46,344 bases of DNA from an uncultured Clostridia bacterium. GTDB taxonomy: Bacteria > Bacillota > Clostridia > Christensenellales > UBA1242. The stretch spans positions 1 to 46,344 of the forward strand of contig CALVZQ010000009.1 in the NCBI GenBank assembly GCA_944372585.1, written 5' to 3'. Position 1 is the first letter of the stretch. The number at the start of each line of letters is the position of its first letter. The position numbers and the translations under genes were made by a program. Under the pieces are notes generated by a model that was not told the origin of the DNA, searched no databases, and saw only the letters and a program-made list of their open reading frames with translations. This document shows, piece after piece, positions 33,790 through 42,581 of the stretch.

Positions 33790-34662
33790 ATGGAAAAATA
33801 TCTCATAAAATCATCATATCCTTGCCTTATTAAAACAAAAACAGATTATGCAGAAATTGATGCAAACGATGTTTTGGAAGTGGAAGATGAAGAATACATC
33901 TTTGTATATCCCGCAGATAACATTGTGACACCTTTCTATATCAATCTGTCTTGCCCCCATGAAAACGAAAACTTTTCTGTGATTAAGAAAGACAACAAAA
34001 ACATAATCTTTCTTGAAAGCCCAAGTTCTGTCGAGATCACACAAAAGGAAAGTTTGAACTTCTCTGGGAAAAATTGTGAAATTACGATTGCCGACAAAAA
34101 CCTGAGTTTTGAATACAATTCAAAAAAAATAATCTACAGGTGCCCACATTCGTGCAAAAATTATAAAATCTTCAAAGTCAAAAACTTCGCTTGCGTGCAA
34201 TTTGATAACAATCTTTATGCCTATTCAATTGACAAAAACAAATTGACACATTTTGGCGGTGACAGTTTGGAAATTGACCAAAACATCATTTCTGTGCAAA
34301 AAAATTTTCACGACAGCGACAATCGTGAAAAAAATGCGATTTACAAACTTTCTGAAGAGATAAATGTTGAAAAGGAGAATTTTATGCACAACACAACCGA
34401 ACAAATCCCTCAAAAACTCATACCATTCAAACTGCTTGAAAGCATCAAAGCAAAGGATTATGCTTGTGCCATGAATTTTCTTTCCGAAAAATTGAAAAGC
34501 GAACTAGACACAAATCAAATCAAAGATTTTTTTGGAGAAGTAACAAACTTTCTTCCTATAAACACAAACGAATTCATCACCGTTTCAAATTTCAACAAAA
34601 ACTATGTCAAATTTGTGCTTTCTGGTGACAAAATTGACGATATTTTGATTGATAATCTATGA
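33790..34662 (+). CDS. Hypothetical protein, 290 residues
   Basis: Unrecognised protein on the plus strand between minus-strand repair genes. The N-terminal two thirds are short beta strands (YPCLIKTKTDYAEIDAND, EYIFVYPADN, IIFLESPSSVEIT) suggestive of a beta-sandwich. The C-terminal part is helical (IPFKLLESIKAKDYACAMNFLSEKL). Several CPH motifs occur (SCPHEN, RCPHSCKN). No signal peptide or membrane helix. No ribosome binding site; TAATAT (33779-33784) lies five bases before the ATG, so it might also be leaderless, but the -35 is weak. Its end overlaps the recO end by six bases. Confidence 0.6.
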   Translation: MEKYLIKSSYPCLIKTKTDYAEIDANDVLEVEDEEYIFVYPADNIVTPFYINLSCPHENENFSVIKKDNKNIIFLESPSSVEITQKESLNFSGKNCEITIADKNLSFEYNSKKIIYRCPHSCKNYKIFKVKNFACVQFDNNLYAYSIDKNKLTHFGGDSLEIDQNIISVQKNFHDSDNREKNAIYKLSEEINVEKENFMHNTTEQIPQKLIPFKLLESIKAKDYACAMNFLSEKLKSELDTNQIKDFFGEVTNFLPINTNEFITVSNFNKNYVKFVLSGDKIDDILIDNL

Positions 34663-35385
34663 CAAAATTCCAATCAATTTCAGTCTTTTATCAAATCTGT
34701 TTTCAAAATTTTTAACCAATATCTTTAACAAAGTATATTCACTGTTATCTGCAAGTTTTACCGATTTCAATTTGTCAAAATCGGTGTTTGTGAGAATTTT
34801 TAAGGCAAGATATGAAGCCTTTGGAATTTCTTCACTGACAAAGCCTTTGCAAGCCATACATTCAATTTCGCCTGTTGAGTAGTCAATGAACATTCTTTCA
34901 AAACTTTTTGTTCCACACACACTGCATTTGTCAGTGTAAAGTGGAAATCCATTAAGTTTGAAAAGTTCAATAAAAAACTTGTCCAAAATATAATATTGTC
35001 TGTCATATTCAAAGCAAATGCTTTTGAGTGTTTTAAGTGTCAAAACAAACATTTTGGCAACTTCGCTTTCAGAAGAAAATTCAATTGCATTAACAACTTC
35101 CAAAACGGCCATTGCTTCAAAATATTTTTCAATATCTTCACTTATTTCGTGAAAACTTTCAATCACATCAAAGCCCGTCACAATCTTTCCGCTTCTCCCA
35201 TCTTCAAGCACAAAGTCGCCAAAACAGAACAAATTTTGGGCAAGTTTCATCTTTGCCTTCTCGCCCTTAACTCCTTTCAATGTTGCCCAAATTTTGCCCT
35301 TTTCAAGAGAAAAAAGAAGAATGTTTTTATCCTTCTCTTTCCTATCATTTGACCTAATTACTATTGCTTTGATTTTCTCAGACAT
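34657..35385 (-). CDS. recO: DNA repair protein RecO
   Basis: Mediates RecA loading with RecF/RecR and anneals single strands. The N-terminal OB fold (IKAIVIRSNDRKEKDKNILLF, quoted in part) is followed by the GKIVTGFDVIESF region and a helical domain. A zinc finger has two Cys pairs (CSVCG and CMAC). Length 242 is normal. The start overlaps the end of a small upstream gene by eight bases, so the two are translationally coupled. Confidence 0.93.
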   Translation of the reverse strand: MSEKIKAIVIRSNDRKEKDKNILLFSLEKGKIWATLKGVKGEKAKMKLAQNLFCFGDFVLEDGRSGKIVTGFDVIESFHEISEDIEKYFEAMAVLEVVNAIEFSSESEVAKMFVLTLKTLKSICFEYDRQYYILDKFFIELFKLNGFPLYTDKCSVCGTKSFERMFIDYSTGEIECMACKGFVSEEIPKASYLALKILTNTDFDKLKSVKLADNSEYTLLKILVKNFENRFDKRLKLIGILS

Positions 35386-35545
35386 CTCTTTCCTTTGGTT
35401 TTTTATTATTATTTTTGTTCTTTTCTCTCAGTTCATTTCGCCCTTCAACAAACTGACCAACTGCTTCCAGGTTTCCTTCTGACATCAAAACCGCATACCA
35501 TCTCAGTTCATCATCAATATTCGGGAAAGTTTTTTCAATATCCAT
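35378..35545 (-). CDS. Small acidic/basic hypothetical protein upstream of recO
   Basis: A 55-residue gene. It starts at 35545 (MDIEKTFPNIDDELRWYAVL) behind a strong AAGGAGG site and ends KPKERDV with TGA overlapping the recO ATG by eight bases. The N-terminal part is helical and acidic. The tail has an N/K-rich run (KNKNNNKKPKE). The perfect ribosome binding site and the coupling overlap support a real gene. Function unknown. Confidence 0.75.
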   Translation of the reverse strand: MDIEKTFPNIDDELRWYAVLMSEGNLEAVGQFVEGRNELREKNKNNNKKPKERDV

Positions 35546-35673
35546 AAAGCACCTCCTTGTCTAGTTTGTGTAGAACAAAATGGAATATTCTGCTGTCAAG
35601 ATTTTGTTCTATCTTACAATCATTTTAGCATAGCAAATCAAAAAATCAAATAAATTTGGAAGAAAAATATGTA

Positions 35674-35700
35674 TTGTGCCAAAAAATTTGGCACATTTTT
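35674..35700 (+). terminator. Hairpin with T-run beside the jelly-roll gene end
   Basis: TGTGCCAAA (35674-35682) pairs with TTTGGCACA (35686-35694), followed on the plus strand by six Ts. On the minus strand the downstream T-richness is weaker, but this is the only terminator candidate for the gene ending at 35700. Confidence 0.6.
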
Positions 35701-36200
35701 TAAATACTTCTGATGAACAAACTTGCGTTTGTATATGTTGTGGTGTCACTTGAATTGTTCACAAGTTGTAGTGTGCTTGTTTGTGGAACAGTGATTACAA
35801 TCGTTCTCGCAAGGTTGACAGCATTTCCAACTGTTTGTGTCCCAGATATGATTGATCCCGCAACATCAACACCATTGATTTGAAGTTTTATGCTGATAGT
35901 TCCACTTGCAGGAACAATTCCAGCAGCAGAATATGAAATCTCATATGTCCCCGCACTGAGAGTCACAGCACCTGCAGTGGTTGTGCTTGGAAGCACACCT
36001 GTTCCGCTTCCCTGAACAAATCCAACAGGAATTATGGCCTGTGAAGCAATTGCTCCGCCAACTGTGTTGTTGAAAAATCCAAATGCGGAGGTGATGATTG
36101 GATTGATAACTTCGTTCCCGCCATTGCAAGCCAAATTCACAAACGGACAAAAAATTGGACAAGGATGATTGAAAACGCAACAATTAAATCTTCTGCACAT
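35700..36200 (-). CDS. BclA-C-like jelly-roll protein with Cys-rich N-terminus
   Basis: A 166-residue protein. The first 25 residues hold seven cysteines (MCRRFNCCVFNHPCPIFCPF, then NLAC), like spore-coat or exosporium Cys-rich segments. The rest is Gly/Ser/Thr/Ala/Val-rich and fits the TNF-like jelly-roll of BclA C-terminal domains: VGGAIASQAIIPVGF, TLSAGTYEISYSA, ISIKLQINGVDVAGS, RTIVITVPQTSTLQLVN, TNASLFIRSI. No collagen-like stalk is present. Likely a structural surface or spore-layer protein; sporulation itself is not shown in this window. AAGGAG precedes the ATG, with a palindrome (AGACAAC-ATTA-GTTGTCT, 36215-36232) just upstream. Confidence 0.75.
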   Translation of the reverse strand: MCRRFNCCVFNHPCPIFCPFVNLACNGGNEVINPIITSAFGFFNNTVGGAIASQAIIPVGFVQGSGTGVLPSTTTAGAVTLSAGTYEISYSAAGIVPASGTISIKLQINGVDVAGSIISGTQTVGNAVNLARTIVITVPQTSTLQLVNNSSDTTTYTNASLFIRSI

Positions 36201-36272
36201 ATCTTTCTCCTTTAAGACAACATTAGTTGTCTATATTCAGTCTATTTTTTGCAGAGAAAAATTGTTACTTGC

Positions 36273-36299
36273 AAAAAAGAGTGCCACTGCACTCTTTTT
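36273..36299 (-). terminator. Intrinsic terminator of aspS-asnS
   Basis: AAAAAGAGTGC (36274-36284) pairs with GCACTCTTTTT (36289-36299), directly after the asnS stop. Confidence 0.85.
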
Positions 36300-36300
36300 G

Positions 36301-37689
36301 CTATCCTTGAATTGAACCAACAGTCCTTGGGAAAAATTCGACATCTCTGATGTTTGAAATTCCCGTCAAATACATAACAAGTCTTTCAAATCCAAGTCCA
36401 TAACCAGAATGAACATTTGTTCCGTATCTTCTTGTGTCAAGATACCATGCATAGTCCTCTTCCTTGAGTCCAAGTTCTTTGATTCTGCTTTGCAGTTTAT
36501 CCAATCTTTCTTCTCTCTGGCTTCCACCACAAAGTTCTCCAATGCCAGGAACAAGCATATCCACCGCTGCAACCGTCTTTCCATCATCATTTTGACGCAT
36601 ATAGAAAGCTTTGATGTCTTTTGGATAGTTCTTCAAGAAAACTGGTTTCTTATAGACCTCCTCAGTGAGATATCTTTCATGTTCGGACTGCAAGTCTGTC
36701 CCCCAATTGACAGGGAAAACAAACCTATCCTTAACTTTTTCCAAAATTTTGATTGCATCAGTGTAATCAAGTCTGACAAATTCATGATCAACAACATTTT
36801 TCAATCTTTCAAGAAGACCCGTGTCCACAAATTTGTTTAAAAAGGCAAGTTCGTCAGGGCATTCTTTCATGACATAACTTATGACATATTTGATCATTTC
36901 TTCTTCGTTGTCCATAAGTTCTTCAAGGTCACAGAAACACATTTCTGGTTCCATCATCCAAAACTCTGCCGCATGGCGTGAAGTGTTGGAGTTTTCTGCT
37001 CTGAAAGTTGGTCCAAAAGTGTAGGTTTTTCCAAAAGCATGTGTGATTGTTTCTTCATGCAATTGTCCAGAAACCGTCAAAGAAACTTTCTTTCCAAAGA
37101 AATCTTGACTGTAGTCCACCTTTCCATCTTTCATTGGAAGTTTGTCGAGGTCAAGCGTCGTCACTTGAAACATTTCTCCAGCCCCTTCACAATCATTGGC
37201 TGTGATGATTGGAGTGTGAACATAGACAAAATTTCTTTCATTGAAAAATTTGTGAATCGCAAATGCGGAAACAGAGCGAATGCGGAAAACAGCATTAAAC
37301 AAATTTCCTCTTGCTCTGATTGTTGGAATTGTTCTCAAAAATTCAATCGTGTGTCTTTTCTTTTGAAGTGGATAATCTGTGTCACAAGAACCCAAGATTT
37401 CCACTTTTGAAGCGTTGATTTCAAAAGACTGTTGTGCATTTGGTGTCACAATGACCGTTCCCTTGATTTTGAAAGATGTCCCAACATTTTCTTTGACAAC
37501 ATCTTCATAGTTTGCAATCTTGTTTCTTTCAACGACAATTTGCACACTTTTGAAAGCACCATCATTGAGTTCAATAAAGGCAATGTTTTTGCTGTCTCTT
37601 ACCGTTCTTGCCCAACCACAAACAACAATCTCCTTGTTTGCATACTGACTGAAAGTTTTGTTCAAATCTCTAATTTCAATTCTTTTCAT
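36301..37689 (-). CDS. asnS: Asparaginyl-tRNA synthetase
   Basis: Class IIb synthetase charging tRNA-Asn directly. The N-terminal OB anticodon-binding domain (EIRDLNKTFSQYANKEIVVCGWARTVRDSK, quoted in part) and the class II motifs are present: motif 2 FRAENSNTSRHAAEFWMMEPE (in part) and motif 3 GYGLGFERLVMYL. Length 462 is normal. AAGGAG precedes the ATG. It lies 29 bases after aspS, so both are under the same T-box leader. Confidence 0.96.
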   Translation of the reverse strand: MKRIEIRDLNKTFSQYANKEIVVCGWARTVRDSKNIAFIELNDGAFKSVQIVVERNKIANYEDVVKENVGTSFKIKGTVIVTPNAQQSFEINASKVEILGSCDTDYPLQKKRHTIEFLRTIPTIRARGNLFNAVFRIRSVSAFAIHKFFNERNFVYVHTPIITANDCEGAGEMFQVTTLDLDKLPMKDGKVDYSQDFFGKKVSLTVSGQLHEETITHAFGKTYTFGPTFRAENSNTSRHAAEFWMMEPEMCFCDLEELMDNEEEMIKYVISYVMKECPDELAFLNKFVDTGLLERLKNVVDHEFVRLDYTDAIKILEKVKDRFVFPVNWGTDLQSEHERYLTEEVYKKPVFLKNYPKDIKAFYMRQNDDGKTVAAVDMLVPGIGELCGGSQREERLDKLQSRIKELGLKEEDYAWYLDTRRYGTNVHSGYGLGFERLVMYLTGISNIRDVEFFPRTVGSIQG

Positions 37690-37718
37690 ATTTTCTCCTT
37701 AAAAAATTTTTCGCTCGA

Positions 37719-39002
37719 CTATGGAGTCATTCTGTCCGGTCCTCTAAACAAGAACATAGATTCTTTGATGTTTGGAAGTTCAAGCAAATTCATTGTTATT
37801 CTATCAAGCCCCAAACCAAAGCCACCATGAGGAGGACAACCATACTTGAAAAATTGCAAATAGAACTCAACGTCTTTATCAAGTCCTTTTTCTTCTGCCT
37901 GTTTTCTCAAAATGTCATAACGGTGCTCTCTTTGTGCTCCAGTTGTGATTTCAACACCCTTCCAAATAAGGTCATATCCTTGAGGCACTCCATCTTTTCT
38001 GAGATGATAGAATGCTCTTTTTCTTGCACCATAGTCAGTCACAAACAAAAACTCGTGACCAAAAACCTCTTTTGCAAACTGTCCACAAAGTTTTTCTGCT
38101 TCTGTTGTCAAGTCGTCCTTTTCTTCTTCTGGGCAAGTGTAACCATATCTCTTTTCCAATTCTTTATAAAGATCTGCAAGTTTGATTCTTGGATAAGGCA
38201 AAGACGGAACAATCACCTCAACACCAAAGACTTGTTTGATTTCTTCGCCATACTTTTCTTTGACAACTTTGAGAGCATAAGTCAAAAGTTCTTCTTCCAT
38301 TTTCATGACATCTTTAAAGCTTTCAATTCCCGAAAATTCAAGGTCAAAGCCTGTAAATTCTGTTGCGTGCTTTCTTGAATGGGATTTTTCCGCACGGAAA
38401 ACTGGACCACATTCAAAAATTCTTCCAAAACCACCAGCCATTGCCATTTGTTTGTAGAATTGTGGACTTTGAGCAAGATAGGCGAAAGTGTCAAAATACT
38501 TGACTTGAAAAACTTCCGAACCAGATTCTGAAGCTGTGCCAATAAGTTTTGGTGAGTGAATTTCAATGAATTCTTTGTCAAGCAAAAATTCTCTCATGGC
38601 ATTTGTGAAGGCAGTTTGAACCTTGAAAAGCAACAAATTTTTTTCTTGTCTTAAGTCAAGCCAACGATAATCGATTCTTTGGTCAAGATTGCTTTCTGGT
38701 CCAATTGGATAAACTTCTGCAGTGCTTGTCACTTCAACTTTGTCCGCCAAAACTTCTTGACCGCCCATTTTGACATATTCACTCTTGACAAGTTCTCCTT
38801 CAACCAAAACAGTTGAGCCTGTCAAAAGATGAGAAAAAACTTCTCCAACTTCAGGGTGTGCAACCTTGTCAACTGTGACTTGAATTTTTCCTGAAAAATC
38901 TCTCAAAATGATGAATTGAATGTTTTTCTTGTCACGAACAACATCAATCATGCCTTGAAATCTGACCTTTCCTTCTTTTAACTTTGAAATTTGTGTTGTC
39001 AT
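37719..39002 (-). CDS. aspS: Aspartyl-tRNA synthetase, archaeal-type (short form)
   Basis: Class IIb AspRS of about 427 residues without the GAD insertion domain of the usual bacterial enzyme (about 590), so it is the archaeal/eukaryal-type form that some Bacillota carry. OB domain: KVRFQGMIDVVRDKKNIQFI (in part). Motif 2: FRAEKSHSRKHATEFTGFDLE (in part). Motif 3: GGFGLGLDRITM. Such forms can be non-discriminating (Asp onto tRNA-Asn), although AsnRS is encoded directly downstream. Start at 39002 behind GGGAGG; an ATG at 39014 lies upstream of that site. Confidence 0.93.
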   Translation of the reverse strand: MTTQISKLKEGKVRFQGMIDVVRDKKNIQFIILRDFSGKIQVTVDKVAHPEVGEVFSHLLTGSTVLVEGELVKSEYVKMGGQEVLADKVEVTSTAEVYPIGPESNLDQRIDYRWLDLRQEKNLLLFKVQTAFTNAMREFLLDKEFIEIHSPKLIGTASESGSEVFQVKYFDTFAYLAQSPQFYKQMAMAGGFGRIFECGPVFRAEKSHSRKHATEFTGFDLEFSGIESFKDVMKMEEELLTYALKVVKEKYGEEIKQVFGVEVIVPSLPYPRIKLADLYKELEKRYGYTCPEEEKDDLTTEAEKLCGQFAKEVFGHEFLFVTDYGARKRAFYHLRKDGVPQGYDLIWKGVEITTGAQREHRYDILRKQAEEKGLDKDVEFYLQFFKYGCPPHGGFGLGLDRITMNLLELPNIKESMFLFRGPDRMTP

Positions 39003-39042
39003 AATACCTCCCATAACACTTTATTGTCATGTTTTGCATTAT

Positions 39043-39245
39043 AAAAAATCCCAATGCAAAACTGCATTAGGACGAAATAACCTATTCCGCGGTGCCACCT
39101 AATTTGTCAAAATGACCACTCTTTCTTTTTGTGTCAAACTCAAAAGTGTCCTTCGCTTTGTTCTGTTTGATAAATCTCACCAATTTTATCTCTCTGTGAA
39201 ACAGTTTTCAAAACTACTCTCTTTCTCAACGCTTGGCATCTAAAC
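39043..39245 (-). promoter_or_regulatory. T-box leader of aspS-asnS
   Basis: Contains the T-box motif AGGTGGCACCGCGG (39087-39100 on the minus strand). A terminator stem (CCTAATGCA with TGCATTGGG, 39050-39071) and T-run follow. In the antiterminator the TGGC bulge would pair with tRNA NCCA ends whose discriminator is G, which fits tRNA-Asp and tRNA-Asn. Conserved stem I features (AGAGAG, GGTGAGA) are visible. GAC in GGACACTT is a plausible specifier, but I could not align stem I with certainty. Confidence 0.88.
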
Positions 39246-39251
39246 AAACAA

Positions 39252-39280
39252 ATTATAACAATTGAAATGATTGTTGTCAA
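39252..39280 (-). promoter_or_regulatory. Consensus promoter of T-box/aspS operon
   Basis: On the minus strand TTGACA (39275-39280), exactly 17 bases, TATAAT (39252-39257), a perfect sigma-A promoter just before the T-box. Confidence 0.9.
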
Positions 39281-39294
39281 GCAATAATTTGAAA

Positions 39295-40479
39295 TTATTT
39301 CCAAACATCTGGACAAGTTCTGTTGTTTTTGAACCAGTCAGAATTTTTCAAAATCGTATTGTTATTCGAGCAAACAACCGCATATTCATCAACCTTTGAC
39401 AAATAAACAATGTTCCCATTAAATGAAGTGAATTCGTTGTTTGCATAGTCAACGCACAGTGTTGTCACAAAAATTTGGTCGGTGTATGGTGCAACTCTGT
39501 CAATAAATTCTTGTGTTGGAAATTGATTTTCTGCAACTTTTGTGTATTCACTGCTGCCCGCACAGCAACAAACACAAACAACTTTTGGTTGAATGACAGA
39601 AAGAAGAGTCGTTGTGGAAGATGTCTTTGAACCATGGTGGCCAGCCTTATAAAGTTCCACTTTTGGCAAATCGTTCATTTCCACCAAATATTCTTCGCCG
39701 TCCGCTTCCAAATCACCTGTGAATAAGAAGTTTTTTGACTCTCCGTTTCCGATGTCTTGACTTATCATGCAGCACACAGAATAGTTGTTTTCTGTGCTTG
39801 ATTTGTTTGTGTAATAGAAACTTTCCAAAATTTGCAATGTTATGCCGTCACCAATTTCAAAAACATCTGTGGCGCCATTTTCTTTGCTAATGCAATCCAA
39901 TGCTGTGTAATGTGTTGCACCTTGTGCAATTTCGTCTGCCAACTCTCTTTGGTAATTGGAATACATAGTTGATGTCTCTTCTTGATTTGTCATTGAAAAG
40001 TCTATAATCGTTTCACATTCATACAAATCAAAAATGCTGTCAATTTTTGTGCTTGTTGCAAATCCAGCATAGTGGTCCTGATGTGCATGAGTGACAATGA
40101 CATATTCCAAAACCCCGTCTGTCACATATTGATTCAGATAATTTGAAACAGTTGAAATGCTGTTTGATTTCGACCCACAGTCAATCAAAATATCTGCTTC
40201 AGCAGTCTGAATGAAAGTGCAATCTCCGGTGTATTTGTTGCCAAGTTCCAAGAAATGAATAGACAAGTCCGCTCCATAGGACGAAATGTCAACATTGATG
40301 CTGTCATTGCCATTTGGGTCATTTGAAAAATACACCTCATCTGTGACCGTAACTTCATCGGTCAAAGGAAGTGTGAAAAAGTTAAACAAATAGAAACTTC
40401 CAACAACTCCAATCACAAGTGCAAGAAAACTCAACAGAACCTTATTTGCCGTGCTTGTCTTTTTCTTTGCCACAATCAC
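39295..40479 (-). CDS. ComEC/Rec2-like metallo-beta-lactamase protein, membrane-anchored
   Basis: A 394-residue protein with an N-terminal membrane helix (residues 14-34, LSFLALVIGVVGSFYLFNFF) and an extracytoplasmic metallo-beta-lactamase domain of the ComEC C-terminal type: LELGNKYTGDCTFIQ, the metal motif THAHQDHYAG, FTGDLEADGE and KAGHHGSKTSS. It lacks the ComEC channel region, so it is a free-standing secreted hydrolase, possibly a nuclease. It starts with GTG overlapping the stop of the upstream gene by four bases (GTGA), so the two are coupled. Terminal residues are Cys-rich (CVCCCAG, NNRTCPDVWK). Confidence 0.85.
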   Translation of the reverse strand: MIVAKKKTSTANKVLLSFLALVIGVVGSFYLFNFFTLPLTDEVTVTDEVYFSNDPNGNDSINVDISSYGADLSIHFLELGNKYTGDCTFIQTAEADILIDCGSKSNSISTVSNYLNQYVTDGVLEYVIVTHAHQDHYAGFATSTKIDSIFDLYECETIIDFSMTNQEETSTMYSNYQRELADEIAQGATHYTALDCISKENGATDVFEIGDGITLQILESFYYTNKSSTENNYSVCCMISQDIGNGESKNFLFTGDLEADGEEYLVEMNDLPKVELYKAGHHGSKTSSTTTLLSVIQPKVVCVCCCAGSSEYTKVAENQFPTQEFIDRVAPYTDQIFVTTLCVDYANNEFTSFNGNIVYLSKVDEYAVVCSNNNTILKNSDWFKNNRTCPDVWK

Positions 40480-40961
40480 TCACCCCCTTCGCTTATTTCA
40501 ACAAACGTAACCAATCTAACTTTTTGGACTTTAAACAATTTTCCAAATTTGAAACATTCCGACTTGTAGGTGATGTAAAAAGTTCCAATCTCGTCAGAAT
40601 AAAAGTTTCCCGCTTCGTTGACACTCAAGTTTGTTTCAATGACAACATTGTCACTTTCGTCCCTGCCGAAAGCAATAATTTTGACTCCATCATCAACATA
40701 TTCTTCGTCCAACGTCAAAACAATTTCGTCATTTCCAACCAGTTCAAAACAATCATCTTTGCAAACAAACCACCAAGCACCAGCACCAACAACAATTCCA
40801 ACAATCAGAAAAATGAAAACACTCAAAAGAACTTTTGCTCCCATACTTTTCAAGGTTTTCTCTGCACCTCTCTTGGTTTTTGATGAAACTTCAATGTCAG
40901 AAACAGAAATTCCACTCTCTGCTCTTTTTGAAGTTTTTGTTGCCTTTTTTCTTACTGCCAT
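40476..40961 (-). CDS. Membrane protein with Ig-like extracellular domain
   Basis: A 161-residue protein. Basic cytosolic N-terminus (VRKKATKTSKRAE), one membrane helix (about residues 44-66, VLLSVFIFLIVGIVVGAGAWW), then an extracellular beta-rich domain resembling bacterial Ig-like/DUF5011 modules (DEIVLTLDEEYVDDGVKIIAF in part, DEIGTFYITYKSE). Ribosome binding site AAGGAG and a TATAAT box (40981-40986, minus) are present. Coupled by overlap to the metallo-beta-lactamase gene, suggesting a surface complex. Substrate unknown. Confidence 0.7.
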   Translation of the reverse strand: MAVRKKATKTSKRAESGISVSDIEVSSKTKRGAEKTLKSMGAKVLLSVFIFLIVGIVVGAGAWWFVCKDDCFELVGNDEIVLTLDEEYVDDGVKIIAFGRDESDNVVIETNLSVNEAGNFYSDEIGTFYITYKSECFKFGKLFKVQKVRLVTFVEISEGGE

Positions 40962-41043
40962 ACAATCTCCTTACAAAATGATTATATCACATGAAGATTA
41001 AAAACCGTTACTCATTGCAACCAAAACATTAAAAGTTTAACAA

Positions 41044-41073
41044 AAAAATTGGAGCACTTTCACTCCAATTTTT
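41044..41073 (-). terminator. Intrinsic terminator of ABC transporter operon
   Basis: AAAAATTGGAG (41044-41054) pairs with CTCCAATTTTT (41063-41073), just past the permease stop. Confidence 0.85.
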
Positions 41074-41081
41074 CGTATCTC

Positions 41082-42581
41082 TTAAAGTGGTAAATCTTTC
41101 TTTTCGAATTTTCTTCCGCCAATGATATAACAAATAATTCCGATGCCAAGCAAAATTGCCAATTTCCAAATGAACGTCACCGTTCCGTTCAAAATCGAGG
41201 TCACATCAAACAGCGATATGATTGAAACATAGTTGAAGAAGTTGAGTGAATCAAGTCTGACAACTGAAGGCATTGCACTTGAACCGAAAAGTCCAAGGAT
41301 TGTCGCAACCAAGAAGAAGATATTAAGTCCGCCACCAATTCCCAAAGAATATTTTGTTCTGTTAAACCAGCAAGAAGTCAAATATGAAATTCCGCTCATT
41401 GCAAACATCGCAATAAATGCTCCCACGTTGAGAAGCAAAAGTTCTCCATAACCCAAAGTGATGTTTGAACCATTAAGACAAGCAAGACAAATCACACTGG
41501 TGAGAGTTGTGCATGCAAACATTGCAAACAGAGAACCAATCAAATACACCGCTTGAGTGAACACAACTTGACGTCTCTTTACTGATGTTGAGAGCACGTA
41601 TGCCATTGAACCTCTGTCCACCTGACCTGCAATAAGGTTGTTTGCAACCATAACCATATAAATCATTGGAAGCAAAAGTCCTGCAATGTTGTAGAAAATT
41701 GTCCCCACAATCATGCTGTAGATATCAAGTTCTCCAATTTCCTGCAAAGATTGTGCAAGTTCATCTGGAAGAGTTGAAAGGAAAGTTGCTGTCAAATCTC
41801 CAATAATTTCTTCAGTCGCTGTTGCTTCATCTTTTCCTTGTGAGATTTCATATTCAAGTCTTGCTCTCAAAGTCACAATTGCAGAATTCGACAAATAGTC
41901 GATATATTCTTTTCCGTCTTCTCCAACAAACTTTGAAACTTCCGTTTTTACTCCAGTTTCAGGATTGGTTTTTTCATAAGTGAAATCGGCATATCCGTCT
42001 GCAGTTATGCCATAATCTGACAAACTTGCCAAAATCAATTGAATATAGTCATCACTTGTCATATCTTGAGCAACAAGAATTGACACATTCTTTTGAACAT
42101 AATTGCTCATTCTGTCTGCATCTTTAGACAAAACTACGTCTTTAAAATTCTCAGGTTGAACATCTTCTGAAATTGCTTGATGGTCTTTGTTGAAAACTCT
42201 GATAATGAATGAAGAAAGTTGATTTGCTTCTTCTTCAGTTATATCCAATTCTCGTTGTATCAATTTTGGAAGCATTGGAATAAAGTTATCATACATAGTA
42301 TCAAAATTTTCATCGGTTATCATGCCAGTATTTGCGAAACCTAAAATAATTGTGCCCATTTTATTTGAAGCAACGTAATAACTCAAAGCAGTCTGCTCCA
42401 TTGTGGATTCAACCGTGCTTTCAATGATGGAACTGCTCATGCTTCCGGTCAATTTTGTCAAATTTCCATTTCCAGAAATGATCATAACACATGCCAACAT
42501 GAAACAAGTTGCAAAAGTTATGATTGCCCACAACAGTCCATTTGCCTTGCATGATTGTTTGAATAAGGCCTTACTAAACAT
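41082..42581 (-). CDS. ABC-2-type transporter permease
   Basis: A 499-residue membrane permease. One N-terminal helix (LLWAIITFATCFMLACVMIIS) is followed by a large extracellular region of about 220 residues (acidic, with EDVQPENF and DGKEYIDY), then five or six C-terminal helices (IAGLLLPMIYMVMVANN, VYLIGSLFAMFACTTL, LLLNVGAFIAMFAMSG, LGIGGGLNIFFLVATILGL, LAILLGIGIICYIIGG). The large external loop resembles permeases exporting antimicrobials or lipids. Third gene of the operon, overlapping the ATPase by eight bases; substrate not predictable. Confidence 0.85.
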   Translation of the reverse strand: MFSKALFKQSCKANGLLWAIITFATCFMLACVMIISGNGNLTKLTGSMSSSIIESTVESTMEQTALSYYVASNKMGTIILGFANTGMITDENFDTMYDNFIPMLPKLIQRELDITEEEANQLSSFIIRVFNKDHQAISEDVQPENFKDVVLSKDADRMSNYVQKNVSILVAQDMTSDDYIQLILASLSDYGITADGYADFTYEKTNPETGVKTEVSKFVGEDGKEYIDYLSNSAIVTLRARLEYEISQGKDEATATEEIIGDLTATFLSTLPDELAQSLQEIGELDIYSMIVGTIFYNIAGLLLPMIYMVMVANNLIAGQVDRGSMAYVLSTSVKRRQVVFTQAVYLIGSLFAMFACTTLTSVICLACLNGSNITLGYGELLLLNVGAFIAMFAMSGISYLTSCWFNRTKYSLGIGGGLNIFFLVATILGLFGSSAMPSVVRLDSLNFFNYVSIISLFDVTSILNGTVTFIWKLAILLGIGIICYIIGGRKFEKKDLPL

